36,914 nt of DNA from Candidatus Coatesbacteria bacterium. GTDB taxonomy: Bacteria; RBG-13-66-14. Position 1 is the stretch's first letter; every line of letters starts with the position of its first letter. The stretch is taken from assembly GCA_014728225.1 (NCBI GenBank), contig WJLX01000174.1, forward strand, positions 1 through 36,914, read 5' to 3'. The translations under genes were made by a program, and so were the position numbers. The notes under the pieces were generated by a model. That model was not told the origin of the DNA and did no database searches. It was given only the letters and a program-made list of their open reading frames with translations. Below are positions 7,513 to 15,053 of the stretch, piece after piece.

Positions 7513-9027
7513 TCAGTCCGTCGGAGGGCGGCGCGGGGTGTCGACGCCGGCCTGGCGGCGGCTGAGGCCGAAGAACTCCAGGCAGAGGTCGATGTCGTTG
7601 GAGTGGACGGTGTGGTCGGCGAACTTGAGCAGGTTTTCGTCGCCCTTGCCGGCGACGATGACGCTGTCGCCGGAGCGGGCAACGTCGAGGGCGGCGTGGA
7701 CGGCGGCGCGGCGGTCGAGGACGGTGCGGACCTCGCAGGCCGGATTGTCGACGCCGGCGGCGATCTGGCGGGCGATCTGCGCCGGGTCCTCGCGGCGCGG
7801 GTCCTCGGTGGTCAGGATGACGAGGTCGGCCAGCTCGGCGGCGGCCCGTCCCATCTGTGGCCGCTTGGCGGCGTCGCGCTCCCCGGCCGAGCCGAAGACG
7901 ATGATCAACCGCCCCGGAGTGAAACGCCGGGCGGCGCCGAGGGCTTTGGTCAGGCCGTCGGGGGTGTGGGCGTAGTCGACGATGACGTTGAAGTCGGCGC
8001 CGACCTCGAGGAACTGGAAACGGCCGGGGATCTGGGACAGCTCGGCCAGGCCGCGAACCAGGGCCTCGTCGGTCACGCCCAGACCACGGCAGATTCCGAC
8101 GGCCAGCAGGACGTTGTAGACGTCGTAGGCTCCGGCCAGCGGGGCGCTGAGCCCGAGCTCCCAATCGCCGTGAACGGCGCGCAGGCTCAAGCTGCGCTCG
8201 CCCAGGCGAACGTCCTCGGCGCGCAGCTCGGCCTCGGAGCCGCGACCGTAGAGGAGCCGTCGTCCCGCGGGAACCGCGGTGCGCCGGACCCACTCGTCGT
8301 CGGCGTTGAGCAAAGCCGGGGCCGCGGGCTCGAGCTGCTGGAACAGCCGGGCCTTGGTGAAGAAATAGCCCTCGAGGCGCTGGTGGTAGTCGAGATGCTC
8401 CGGGGTCAGGTTGGTGAAGCCGGCGGCGGCGAAGCGCAGACCGGCGGTGCGCTCCTGGTCCAGGGCGTGACTGGTGACCTCCATCATCACGTCCTCGACG
8501 CCGGCGTCGACGGCGCTGCGCAGCAGCTCATGGAGCTTGAGCGGCTCCGGCGTGGTCCAGACGGCCTCCTCCCAGTCGTCGTCGATGTAGTAACCCGTGG
8601 TGCCGAACTGGGCCGTGCGGCGTCCGGCGGCCCGCAGTACGGCGGCGATCAGGTGGGCCGTCGTCGTCTTGCCGTTGGTGCCGGTGACGCCGATCAGGCG
8701 CAGCTTCTCGGCGGGGCGGCCGAACCAGGCGGCGGCCAGTTGGGCCAGGGCCAGCCGGGGCCGGGAGCTGACCGCCCAGGCGACATCGACACCGGCCGGC
8801 GGAGGCGTCGGGGCCACCACGGCGGCGGCGCCCATCTCCAAAGCGTGGGACAGATAGGCCAGGGCGTCGTGACCCACCCCGCCGGTGGCGACGAAGAGGG
8901 TTCCGGGCTCCACGGCGCGGGAGTCGTAGGCCAGGGCGGTGATCGTCGCCTCGCCCCGCGACTCCTCGACGGCGGGTGCCGCCGCCGTCAACTCGCTGAA
9001 CAGCAGCGCTTCGGGTTTTTCGCTCAA
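7513..9027 (-). CDS. murE: UDP-N-acetylmuramyl-tripeptide synthetase
   Basis: The enzyme adds the third residue of the peptidoglycan stem peptide to UDP-MurNAc-L-Ala-D-Glu with ATP in the cytoplasm. The 504-residue protein has the three Mur-ligase domains. GVTGTNGKTTT holds the ATP-binding loop (116-123), Lys225 in FFTKARLF is the carbamylated lysine, and VDYAHTPDGL starts the C-terminal domain. The specificity motif, DNPR in meso-diaminopimelate enzymes, reads EDPR (408-411), so the amino acid added cannot be assigned. A longer frame exists, but the TTG at 9027 is preferred: it has GAGGAG 8 nt upstream, begins with a normal MurE N-terminus, and overlaps the previous stop in TTGA, suggesting translational coupling. 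The neighbours are not other mur genes. Confidence 0.93.
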   Translation of the reverse strand: MSEKPEALLFSELTAAAPAVEESRGEATITALAYDSRAVEPGTLFVATGGVGHDALAYLSHALEMGAAAVVAPTPPPAGVDVAWAVSSRPRLALAQLAAAWFGRPAEKLRLIGVTGTNGKTTTAHLIAAVLRAAGRRTAQFGTTGYYIDDDWEEAVWTTPEPLKLHELLRSAVDAGVEDVMMEVTSHALDQERTAGLRFAAAGFTNLTPEHLDYHQRLEGYFFTKARLFQQLEPAAPALLNADDEWVRRTAVPAGRRLLYGRGSEAELRAEDVRLGERSLSLRAVHGDWELGLSAPLAGAYDVYNVLLAVGICRGLGVTDEALVRGLAELSQIPGRFQFLEVGADFNVIVDYAHTPDGLTKALGAARRFTPGRLIIVFGSAGERDAAKRPQMGRAAAELADLVILTTEDPRREDPAQIARQIAAGVDNPACEVRTVLDRRAAVHAALDVARSGDSVIVAGKGDENLLKFADHTVHSNDIDLCLEFFGLSRRQAGVDTPRRPPTD

Positions 9028-9992
9028 GGTCCCAACTCCTCGATCAGGCGGCCGATCCGGCCGCCACGGGAGTAAACGGCGTGACGGCCCTCGGCCTCGT
9101 ATTCGCTGTGATCGCCCCGGGCGGCGCGGCGGTAGAGCCGGACGCGCACCCGGCCGCCGAGCTCGTCGGTGACGGCGCCGGGAGAGGTAACGGGCGCCGC
9201 AGCGATCTCTCCGGCGGGAGCGCCGCGCCGCAGCTCCAGCTCCAGCCCCCGGGTGCGATCCTCCAGCCGCAGGCTCAAACCCCGCTTCGTCGCTTCGATC
9301 CGCAGCGGACGGGCGCCGGAAAAACTGCTGAAGCGGTGCAGCTCGCCCCGATGCCAGAGACCAACGACGAAGCCGCGGTGCGGTCCTTCGAGTTCGGCCA
9401 GCAGCGCCACCAGACAGACGCCGCCGCCGGGGAAATGGTTGCACTGCAACCGCAGCCAGGCCGTCGGCGACTCACTGCCCCAGCTCTTCTCGACGTACAC
9501 CCGGCCGTCCGTGAAGTCAAACCCGGTTCCGTCCAGGCGCAGCGAACCCGACAAGGGGCCGTCGAAATTGAGCACCTGAAAGCGGCTGCGGATCCAGGGC
9601 ACCAGGGCGGTGCGCCCCAGGGCTCCGGGCTCGAACAACCGCACCGGCCAGCCCCGACCGCCGTGGATGCGCACCAGGCCGCTCAGCTCGATCTCCTTCC
9701 GCTCCAGCTTGAGCTCCAGCCGGCGATCGCTGAACAGGCAGTCGCCCAACCGCAACCGCCAGCTCCGCCGGGAGTAATCGAAGGCGTCGGCGGGGAAGGT
9801 GAGGCGGCGACCACCGGCCTCCGTTTCCACCCCCAGGGTGCCCCGGAGTTCGCCCGACTCACCATCGACAACACAGCCCGGCTTGAGCAGCAGCGTCCGC
9901 CCCGCGGCGTCGAGCAGCTTGTAGCACAGGTCCTCGTAGTGCTGCGTCGCGCGGCGCGGTCCCTGATAAACGGCGGGTTTCCAGAGGGGCAT
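9024..9992 (-). CDS. Tocopherol cyclase-like protein
   Basis: The 322-residue protein resembles the tocopherol cyclase family of lipocalin-like beta-barrel proteins. Family-like segments include YEDLCYKLLDAAG near the start, FDGPLSGSLRLDG, and the hallmark GRVYVEKSWGSESPTAWLRL followed by QCNHFPGGG. Plant and cyanobacterial members close the chromanol ring of vitamin E. Bacterial relatives outside phototrophs have no established role, so vitamin E synthesis should not be assumed. There is no signal peptide. The gene is first in a minus-strand operon with murE, whose start overlaps its stop codon, and has a good promoter at 10158-10186. An isoprenoid-quinone or lipid substrate linked to cell-wall growth is an inference. 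Confidence 0.75.
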   Translation of the reverse strand: MPLWKPAVYQGPRRATQHYEDLCYKLLDAAGRTLLLKPGCVVDGESGELRGTLGVETEAGGRRLTFPADAFDYSRRSWRLRLGDCLFSDRRLELKLERKEIELSGLVRIHGGRGWPVRLFEPGALGRTALVPWIRSRFQVLNFDGPLSGSLRLDGTGFDFTDGRVYVEKSWGSESPTAWLRLQCNHFPGGGVCLVALLAELEGPHRGFVVGLWHRGELHRFSSFSGARPLRIEATKRGLSLRLEDRTRGLELELRRGAPAGEIAAAPVTSPGAVTDELGGRVRVRLYRRAARGDHSEYEAEGRHAVYSRGGRIGRLIEELGP

Positions 9993-10157
9993 CGCTGGGG
10001 TCCGTCGAAAGCCGGAACCACGCAGACCACGAAACGGCGCGGCGCCGACGGGAGGGAAGAACGGTAATCAAGCGAGCTTTGAACGGTTTACCCTTGCGTT
10101 GTCAACAAGATCGGGGCCTGGAACCTTCGTTGACGACCCGCGGTGTCGACCCATTTC

Positions 10158-10186
10158 ATCTTAGCATCGACCCGAAAAGCTGACAA
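10158..10186 (-). promoter_or_regulatory. Promoter for the tocopherol-cyclase-like/murE operon
   Basis: On the minus strand TTGTCA (10181-10186) is followed by 17 bp and TAAGAT (10158-10163). Its -35 box is only 5 bp from the -35 box of the divergent promoter, so the two probably compete or share a regulator. The leader to the start at 9992 would be about 160 nt. Confidence 0.75.
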
Positions 10187-10191
10187 GAGCC

Positions 10192-10221
10192 TTGGACAGC
10201 GGAGTCGATCTCCGCTAAGAT
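10192..10221 (+). promoter_or_regulatory. Divergent promoter with an operator-like palindrome
   Basis: TTGGAC (10192-10197), an 18-bp spacer and TAAGAT (10216-10221) form a promoter towards the dehydrogenase gene. A perfect 7-bp inverted repeat, AGCGGAG (10198-10204) with CTCCGCT (10210-10216), fills the spacer. A dimeric repressor bound there would block this promoter. Confidence 0.6.
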
Positions 10222-10336
10222 ATCCGTATACGATACTACTCGGTTTCACCGACGGCTTCATCCTGCAATTCACTCCAGCCGGGCGGCTACCATACCCACC
10301 GCGCAACCAGCGCGACGTGTCGTTTTCCTGCGGCCC

Positions 10337-11326
10337 ATGCGGCCGGAGCTGCGGGACCACCTGCACCGTGGTCTGCGCGACAGCGCCGTCGACCTCGTCT
10401 TTCCCGCTGCCCGGGAACCGGCCGCCCTGCTCCCCCTGGTCGGCGCCGCCGCCGCCCTCGTCGGCTGGCGACCCACCGCCGAGCTGCTGGCCGCGGCGCG
10501 CTTCCTGCGCCTGTTCATCAACCCCGGCGCCGGCGTCCAGGGCATCGTCCACCTCTTCCGCGAACTTAACACCGGGCGCGAGCCCCCCGTCGTCCTGGTC
10601 AACGGCCACGGCAACGCCTGCTTCACCGCCCAGCACACCGTGGCCCTGCTGCTGGCGCTGACCAACCGCATCCTGCCCCACCACAACTGGCTCGCCGCCG
10701 GACGCTGGCGCACCGGCGACGCCGAGGCCGCCTCGCTGCCCCTGCGCGGCCGCCGCCTGGCCCTGCTGGGCTACGGTCACGTCAACCGTCGAGTCCACCG
10801 CCTCCTCGCCGGCTTCCCCCTCGAATTCGCCGCCCTGCGGCGCGACTGGCGGAACGCCGCGCAGGACCCGCCGACCCCGCTGCGCCGCTGCGGCACCGCC
10901 GAACTCGCCGAACTGCTGGACTGGGCCGACATCCTCGTCTGTTGCCTGCCCGAGACCTCGGCCACCCGCGGCCTGATCGGCCGTGACGAGCTGGTCCGCC
11001 TGGGCCGCCGCGGGCTGCTGGTCAACGTCGGCCGGGGTCCCGTCGTCGACGAGAACGCCCTCTACGAGGCCCTCGACCAGGGACTCATCGCCGGCGCCGC
11101 CCTCGACGTCTGGTACGACTACCAACCCGCCGCCGACAGCACCGGACGCCGTCACCCCTGGCACCGGCCCTTCAACGAACTGAACAACGTCGTCCTCTCG
11201 CCCCACCGCGCCGCCTCGCCCTTCGATGACCTCGGGCGCTGGAACGAGGTCATCGAGAACCTGAAACGCCTGGCCGCCGGAAGGGACGACTTCCTCAACG
11301 TCGTCGATCTCGAGCTGGGCTACTAG
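10337..11326 (+). CDS. D-isomer-specific 2-hydroxyacid dehydrogenase-like protein
   Basis: The 329-residue protein has the two-domain layout of NAD-dependent D-2-hydroxyacid dehydrogenases, which interconvert 2-oxo acids and D-2-hydroxy acids. The nucleotide loop reads GYGHVN, where the third glycine of GxGxxG is asparagine. The NVGRGPVVDE segment carries the catalytic arginine and SPHRAA the catalytic histidine. In the usual DVFxxEP motif this protein has DVWYDYQP, so the catalytic glutamate seems to be glutamine. The reaction may therefore be changed or lost. The frame is open upstream with family-like residues (RRVVFLRP) but without a standard start codon, so the ATG at 10337 is tentative. 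The stop codon overlaps the outer arm of R3. Confidence 0.82.
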   Translation: MRPELRDHLHRGLRDSAVDLVFPAAREPAALLPLVGAAAALVGWRPTAELLAAARFLRLFINPGAGVQGIVHLFRELNTGREPPVVLVNGHGNACFTAQHTVALLLALTNRILPHHNWLAAGRWRTGDAEAASLPLRGRRLALLGYGHVNRRVHRLLAGFPLEFAALRRDWRNAAQDPPTPLRRCGTAELAELLDWADILVCCLPETSATRGLIGRDELVRLGRRGLLVNVGRGPVVDENALYEALDQGLIAGAALDVWYDYQPAADSTGRRHPWHRPFNELNNVVLSPHRAASPFDDLGRWNEVIENLKRLAAGRDDFLNVVDLELGY

Positions 11327-11514
11327 CCGCCGTTGAAATACAAACGCCTGAACCGCCGCAAGACCTTCATCTACCACGCCGGAACCGGCACGGTTTTTGC
11401 GGAGGCGAACCGGCCTGAAGACTTCGAAGACCGCCGAGATGCAAAAACCGTGCCGGTTCCGGCGGCGCTGATTCAACAACGCTGCCGAGAACAAACGGTC
11501 TTTCAACGGCGGCT
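11325..11514 (+). repeat. Nested palindromic element R3
   Basis: Outer arms AGCCGCCGTTGAAA (11325-11338) and its perfect complement (11501-11514) flank inner arms 11377-11400 and 11441-11464 (24 bp, perfect, with the family core). Forward orientation: GCGGAGGC left, GCCGAGATGC right. The innermost stem is weaker than in other copies. The left outer arm starts inside the stop codon of the dehydrogenase gene. The element separates that gene from the BtrH-like gene on the same strand. Confidence 0.9.
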
Positions 11515-11592
11515 TCATCGACCGTCGATTACGGCTCTGGCCACGCCGATTGAAACTGGATTCATCGTACGCGCAAACGGGGAGGAACGTCG

Positions 11593-12555
11593 ATGGAGGT
11601 CGAACTGCGGGAACTGCGTTGGGTGCCACGCTGGACGAGCCTGCTGGGCTGTCTGGAGGGCTGCCTGAGATTCCTGGGGCGGGAGGTGGAGCCGGTCTGG
11701 CTCTTCGGCGCCACGGGCCACGCCTTCGTCATCAACATCCACCGGCGGGACCTCTGCCCCAGCGGCCCGACGGCCTGGGATACGACGGGACTCTACGAAC
11801 TGGGCCGCCAAGCCGGCTTCACCACCGAGGCCGTATTCGCCACGCTCAACCAGCCCCATTTCGCCGCCAAACGCGTCGAGGCCTGGCATCGCGCCCAACG
11901 GGCCCTGAAAGCCGGCAAGCCCTGCATCGCCTGGGAGCTGCAGGTCCCCGAGTATTACATCATTAATGGATACGATGAGCTGGGTTACCACTACTCAGGA
12001 CCGCTGGCCGAAGAGAGCGCCGGACCCAAGGCCTGGGGCGAGCTGGGCGACAGCGAGATCGGCGTGCTCAACCTCATGATCGTTGAACTCAACGAACCGG
12101 CGCCGGAACGCGAACTCATCCACGCGGCGCTCGCCTTCGCCCTGCGCTTCGCGGCGAAGGCCAATCCCTACGTCCTCGAGGCTTACGCGGCCGGTCCGGC
12201 GGCCTACGAGGTCTGGCGTAACCATCTGGCGTCCGGCGACCCCAACCCCCACGGCACCGCCATAAACGCCCAGGTTTGGGCCGAGTGCCGTGGTTTCGCT
12301 CCCGCTTTCCTCCGGACGGCCGCCGGTCGCCTACCGGCCCTGGCCGGCGAGCTGGAAAAGGCGGCCCGAGAATACGATAGGGTCGCCACCGAACTCGGCC
12401 GGGTCGCCGAGCTGTTCCCCTTCCATGACGATCAGGAGGCCAACGCTCGCGACCGTCGGCTCCTCGACGAGGCCGTCGCTTGTTTGGAACGGGCGAGAAC
12501 AGCCGAGCTCGCCGGCCTGGCCAGGCTGGAACAGCTCGAGGTGGTGTTGAGGTGA
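11593..12555 (+). CDS. BtrH-like / cysteine-peptidase-fold protein of unknown substrate
   Basis: The 320-residue cytosolic protein resembles the butirosin biosynthesis protein H (BtrH) N-terminal family. It has a papain-like fold with an early cysteine-rich start (SLLGCLEGCLRFLG, residues 17-30). The HAFVINIH segment is near residue 43, and GKPCIAWELQVPEYYIINGY is followed by GYHYSGP at about 114-140. BtrH moves an acyl group from a carrier protein to an aminoglycoside, and most relatives are uncharacterised. The C-terminal half is helical, with GDSEIGVLNLMIVEL and a bundle-like region. GGGGAGGA lies 6 nt before the ATG. Its stop overlaps the start of the GNAT gene in GTGA, so the two are translated together and may modify the same compound. 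Which Cys and His are catalytic is not certain. Confidence 0.6.
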   Translation: MEVELRELRWVPRWTSLLGCLEGCLRFLGREVEPVWLFGATGHAFVINIHRRDLCPSGPTAWDTTGLYELGRQAGFTTEAVFATLNQPHFAAKRVEAWHRAQRALKAGKPCIAWELQVPEYYIINGYDELGYHYSGPLAEESAGPKAWGELGDSEIGVLNLMIVELNEPAPERELIHAALAFALRFAAKANPYVLEAYAAGPAAYEVWRNHLASGDPNPHGTAINAQVWAECRGFAPAFLRTAAGRLPALAGELEKAAREYDRVATELGRVAELFPFHDDQEANARDRRLLDEAVACLERARTAELAGLARLEQLEVVLR

Positions 12556-12983
12556 AGCGCACGGCGATCAGCTTCTCCAGCGATCGTTCAACCTTGACCC
12601 CCGCCGATCTCCAGCCCTTCTTCGTCGGCTGGCCCAATCCGCCGGAGGAGGCTGTCCGGCTGCAAATCCTCCGCCGAGCAGACCTGGTGATTCTGGCTCG
12701 GGTTCACGGTCGACTGGTCGGCTTCGTCACCTGCCTGACCGACGGCCTGCTCAGCGCTTTCATCCCCCTGCTCGAGGTGCTGCCCGAGCACCAGGGACGC
12801 GGGATCGGATCGCAGCTGATCCAGCGTCTGCTGGACGAGCTGGGACCGCTGTACGCCGTCGACGCCGTCTGCGATCCGCCGACGGCGACCCTCTACGAAA
12901 ACCTGGGTTTCACCCGACTTTGCGGTATGGCCCGCCGGGAACTCAGCCTTCAACGGGGAAGAACACCGGCGAGCGAGCGTTGA
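12552..12983 (+). CDS. GNAT-family N-acetyltransferase
   Basis: The 143-residue protein is a GCN5-related acetyltransferase that would transfer an acetyl group from acetyl-CoA to an amine. Motif A reads LEVLPEHQGRGIGSQLIQRL (about residues 74-93), with the Q-G-R-G-I-G acetyl-CoA pyrophosphate loop. ATLYENLGF near residue 115 is the usual C-terminal motif. A GTG start at 12552 is preferred because it overlaps the previous stop (GTGA). An earlier in-frame ATG would lie deep inside the BtrH-like gene. The last eight codons (RTPASER and stop) form part of the left outer arm of R4, so the 3' end of this gene is mirrored 150 bp downstream. The substrate is unknown. Confidence 0.85.
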   Translation: MKRTAISFSSDRSTLTPADLQPFFVGWPNPPEEAVRLQILRRADLVILARVHGRLVGFVTCLTDGLLSAFIPLLEVLPEHQGRGIGSQLIQRLLDELGPLYAVDAVCDPPTATLYENLGFTRLCGMARRELSLQRGRTPASER

Positions 12984-13175
12984 AAAACAGGCCCGCCACC
13001 GACTAAATCCGCCGGAACCTTAGCCCCGGAACTGGCACGGTTTTTGCATCTCGGTGACCGTTGGCGCGATGCTAACGGTTCACCTCCGCAAAAACCGTGC
13101 CAGTTCCGGGGCAAGTGTCGGTGGCGGCTCAGCGAGCGGGGGAGCCTGTTTTTCAACGCTCGCTCGCCGGTGTTC
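12961..13175 (-). repeat. Nested palindromic element R4, the most complete copy
   Basis: Three stems nest perfectly. The outer arms 12961-12992 and 13144-13175 pair over 32 bp. The middle arms CCGCCACCGAC (12993-13003) and GTCGGTGGCGG (13117-13127) pair over 11 bp. The inner arms 13023-13047 and 13088-13112 pair over 25 bp. The innermost stem is ACCGTT (13057-13062) with AACGGT (13074-13079). The inner stem has ACTGG paired with CCAGT where the other copies have ACCGG/CCGGT, a compensatory pair. Reverse orientation. The left outer arm includes the last 23 bases of the GNAT gene. Confidence 0.95.
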
Positions 13176-13209
13176 TCGAGGGTTGAGCGAGCCCCGCAGC
13201 GCCTGTTAA

Positions 13210-13231
13210 AACCGGCCCCGCAGGGCCGGTT
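13210..13231. terminator. Hairpin between R4 and the M23 peptidase gene
   Basis: AACCGGCCC (13210-13218) pairs perfectly with GGGCCGGTT (13223-13231) around CGCA. A-rich DNA precedes it and T-rich DNA follows on the plus strand, so it may act in both directions between the convergent genes. Confidence 0.6.
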
Positions 13232-13269
13232 GCTAGTTATGGGATGAGTGCGTAGTCCAGGGTACTCGC

Positions 13270-14370
13270 CTAGGGTTCGTCGGCGGCGGCATGGTCGAGC
13301 TTGACGTCGCCGAAGTGCAGCGGATCATCCTCGGCGGGGTTCATTTCGTGCTCGATGTTGGTCATGTCGAGATCGCCGCTGTTGAAGTCGTCGCTGATCT
13401 CGAGCTCCAGCGGTCCCTCCTCGAGGACGGCCTGGTTCTCTTCTTCTTTGGTGGGGGTGAAGGTGAACTGTCGGGCGGTCTGGATGGGGTCCTGATCCCC
13501 GAGGATATACAGTTCGGGATCGACGTTGATGCCGTTGTGCAGGACCTCGTAGTGCAGGTGGGTTCCGGTTGAGCGGCCGGTACAGCCGACGAGGGCGATG
13601 ACCTCGCCGCGTCTGACGTGATCGCCGGGTTTGACGTAGAGGTTGCGGCAGTGGCCGTAGCGGGTCTGGTAACCGTAACCGTGGTCGATACGGATCAGCA
13701 GTCCGTAGGCTCCGGCGGCCCGGGCGACGACGACGACGCCGTCGGCGGCGGCGACGATCTTGCCGTTGCCCCGGGGTACCAGATCGACGCCGTTATGGAA
13801 TTCGGTGCCGCCGGTAATCGGGCTGCGGCGGTAACCGAAACCGGAGCAATTGTGGGCGTAGGGCAGGGGATTGAGCGAGGGCAGGTGCTTGAGGTAATCG
13901 TTGCGCTGTTCGTTGAGCCGGACCAGCTCGCTGAGCTGATTGCGCTGGCGGTCGATGACGGCGCCGGCGTGGAGCAGGTCGACCTGGAAACGGTTGCCCG
14001 CGGCCAGGGCCTGCCCGAGTTCAGGACCACCGATGCCGACACCCTCGCCGAGTCCGGGATCGAAGCCGTGGTAGAGGCGCAGGGTGTCGTTGACGGGTTC
14101 GAATTCCTCGGCCCGGGCCAGCAACTCTTCGAGATGGAGCTCGAGCTCGGCGAGTTCCTCGCGCTGGCGGCTGTCGAGGTACTCCAACTCGGAGAGCTGG
14201 TGGAAATCGACGAGTTGGCTGAAGTAGACGACGACGAAGGTGATCGCACCGAGGACGGCCAGGGAAAGCAGGCCGCCGATAATGACCACTAGCGCCTTGC
14301 CCAGGCGCGAACGGCCGACATCGGCGCCGCGGTGGTGTTCGACGAGTACGGTAACGTCGCTCAGCTTCAT
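13270..14370 (-). CDS. M23 (LytM-type) metallopeptidase with membrane anchor and coiled coil
   Basis: This 366-residue protein is a candidate peptidoglycan endopeptidase or divisome activator. A short basic cytoplasmic start is followed by one membrane segment (about 28-50), a long acidic coiled coil (about 55-95), and an M23 domain from about residue 175. The zinc ligands are visible: HNGVDL gives His and Asp, and HLHYEV gives the last His; GHCRNL holds a further conserved His. The catalytic domain looks intact, unlike EnvC/NlpD-type proteins that lost ligands. A Glu/Asp-rich C-terminal tail of about 70 residues follows and is not part of the family. The architecture resembles the coiled-coil M23 proteins of cell-division or cell-shape systems. 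It stands alone, with an AT-rich upstream region. Confidence 0.88.
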   Translation of the reverse strand: MKLSDVTVLVEHHRGADVGRSRLGKALVVIIGGLLSLAVLGAITFVVVYFSQLVDFHQLSELEYLDSRQREELAELELHLEELLARAEEFEPVNDTLRLYHGFDPGLGEGVGIGGPELGQALAAGNRFQVDLLHAGAVIDRQRNQLSELVRLNEQRNDYLKHLPSLNPLPYAHNCSGFGYRRSPITGGTEFHNGVDLVPRGNGKIVAAADGVVVVARAAGAYGLLIRIDHGYGYQTRYGHCRNLYVKPGDHVRRGEVIALVGCTGRSTGTHLHYEVLHNGINVDPELYILGDQDPIQTARQFTFTPTKEEENQAVLEEGPLELEISDDFNSGDLDMTNIEHEMNPAEDDPLHFGDVKLDHAAADEP

Positions 14371-15053
14371 CAGTTGTCGCTTATATAGTTAAAGGTTGTT
14401 AGTAAGTCGTTTGGAATAATGCAGTGGTTTATTGTAGCGTCGATGATACAAAAAAAATGTGAGCCGTGCAAGAGGTTTTTGTGAATGCGTACCTTAGGGC
14501 TTGATGAGATTGGTTAGCTCACGGCGGAGTGGATGATCGAATGACGGCAGCGTGCCCATGGTGGCGGCATAACCGATGACGGCAACAAGCAGCAACTCAT
14601 GGAGCAGTAACTCATGGAGCAGCAACTCTCGAGTAGCATAAATGGGCGGCATCACCCACGCCGCTGTACCGTTCCGCGGAAGGTGAGGACTAGCGGGTGA
14701 CGTTGACGACCAGCCGGTCCCAGGGGTGATTGGCCGCCCTGACTGTTTGTACTGAACGGATCAGCAGTTGGTACCTACCGAGGTGGGTAGCTGTGACAGG
14801 CAAAGCACCAACCGTCCTCGGTCGTCGGAACCAGTATCGCGCCGGAGGAAACCGTTCAAGTCCCGCCGCGACAGAAGGCGGTTACTTGACTGTTTCACCT
14901 CTGATTATCGTTGGCGGAATAGAGTGATGCAGTCCCGGGTCACATGCTGCTTTGCGGTCCCAAAACGCCTCAATGATGACTGGAAACGAGGCTACGACAA
15001 CGGCGCCCATGCCCGGCGCCGTTGGTTGGAGAGCGTCGCCGCTTCGGTCCCGG
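14371..15053. other. AT-richer intergenic region with decayed coding fragments
   Basis: No intact gene is visible in these 680 bp. 14371-14460 is AT-rich and probably holds the M23 gene promoter, though no box pair is convincing. A short minus-strand frame at 14494-14652 would encode 52 residues (MPPIYATRELLLHELLLHEL, then GYAATMGTLPSFDHPLRREL). It includes a 15-bp tandem duplication around 14590-14625. At 14690-14830 the minus strand reads THLGRYQLLIRSV and then ANHPWDRLVVNVTR before a stop. This looks like the C-terminal beta-strand end of a secreted protein, with the upstream part lost or out of frame. I treat both as remnants at low confidence. Confidence 0.35.

Noticed and set aside
10088-11629. 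A 513-residue minus-strand ORF across the dehydrogenase gene and R3
   Set aside because: It runs antisense to a recognisable dehydrogenase and through a repeat element, with a Gly/Ala/Val-rich product, so it is an artefact of GC-rich sequence.
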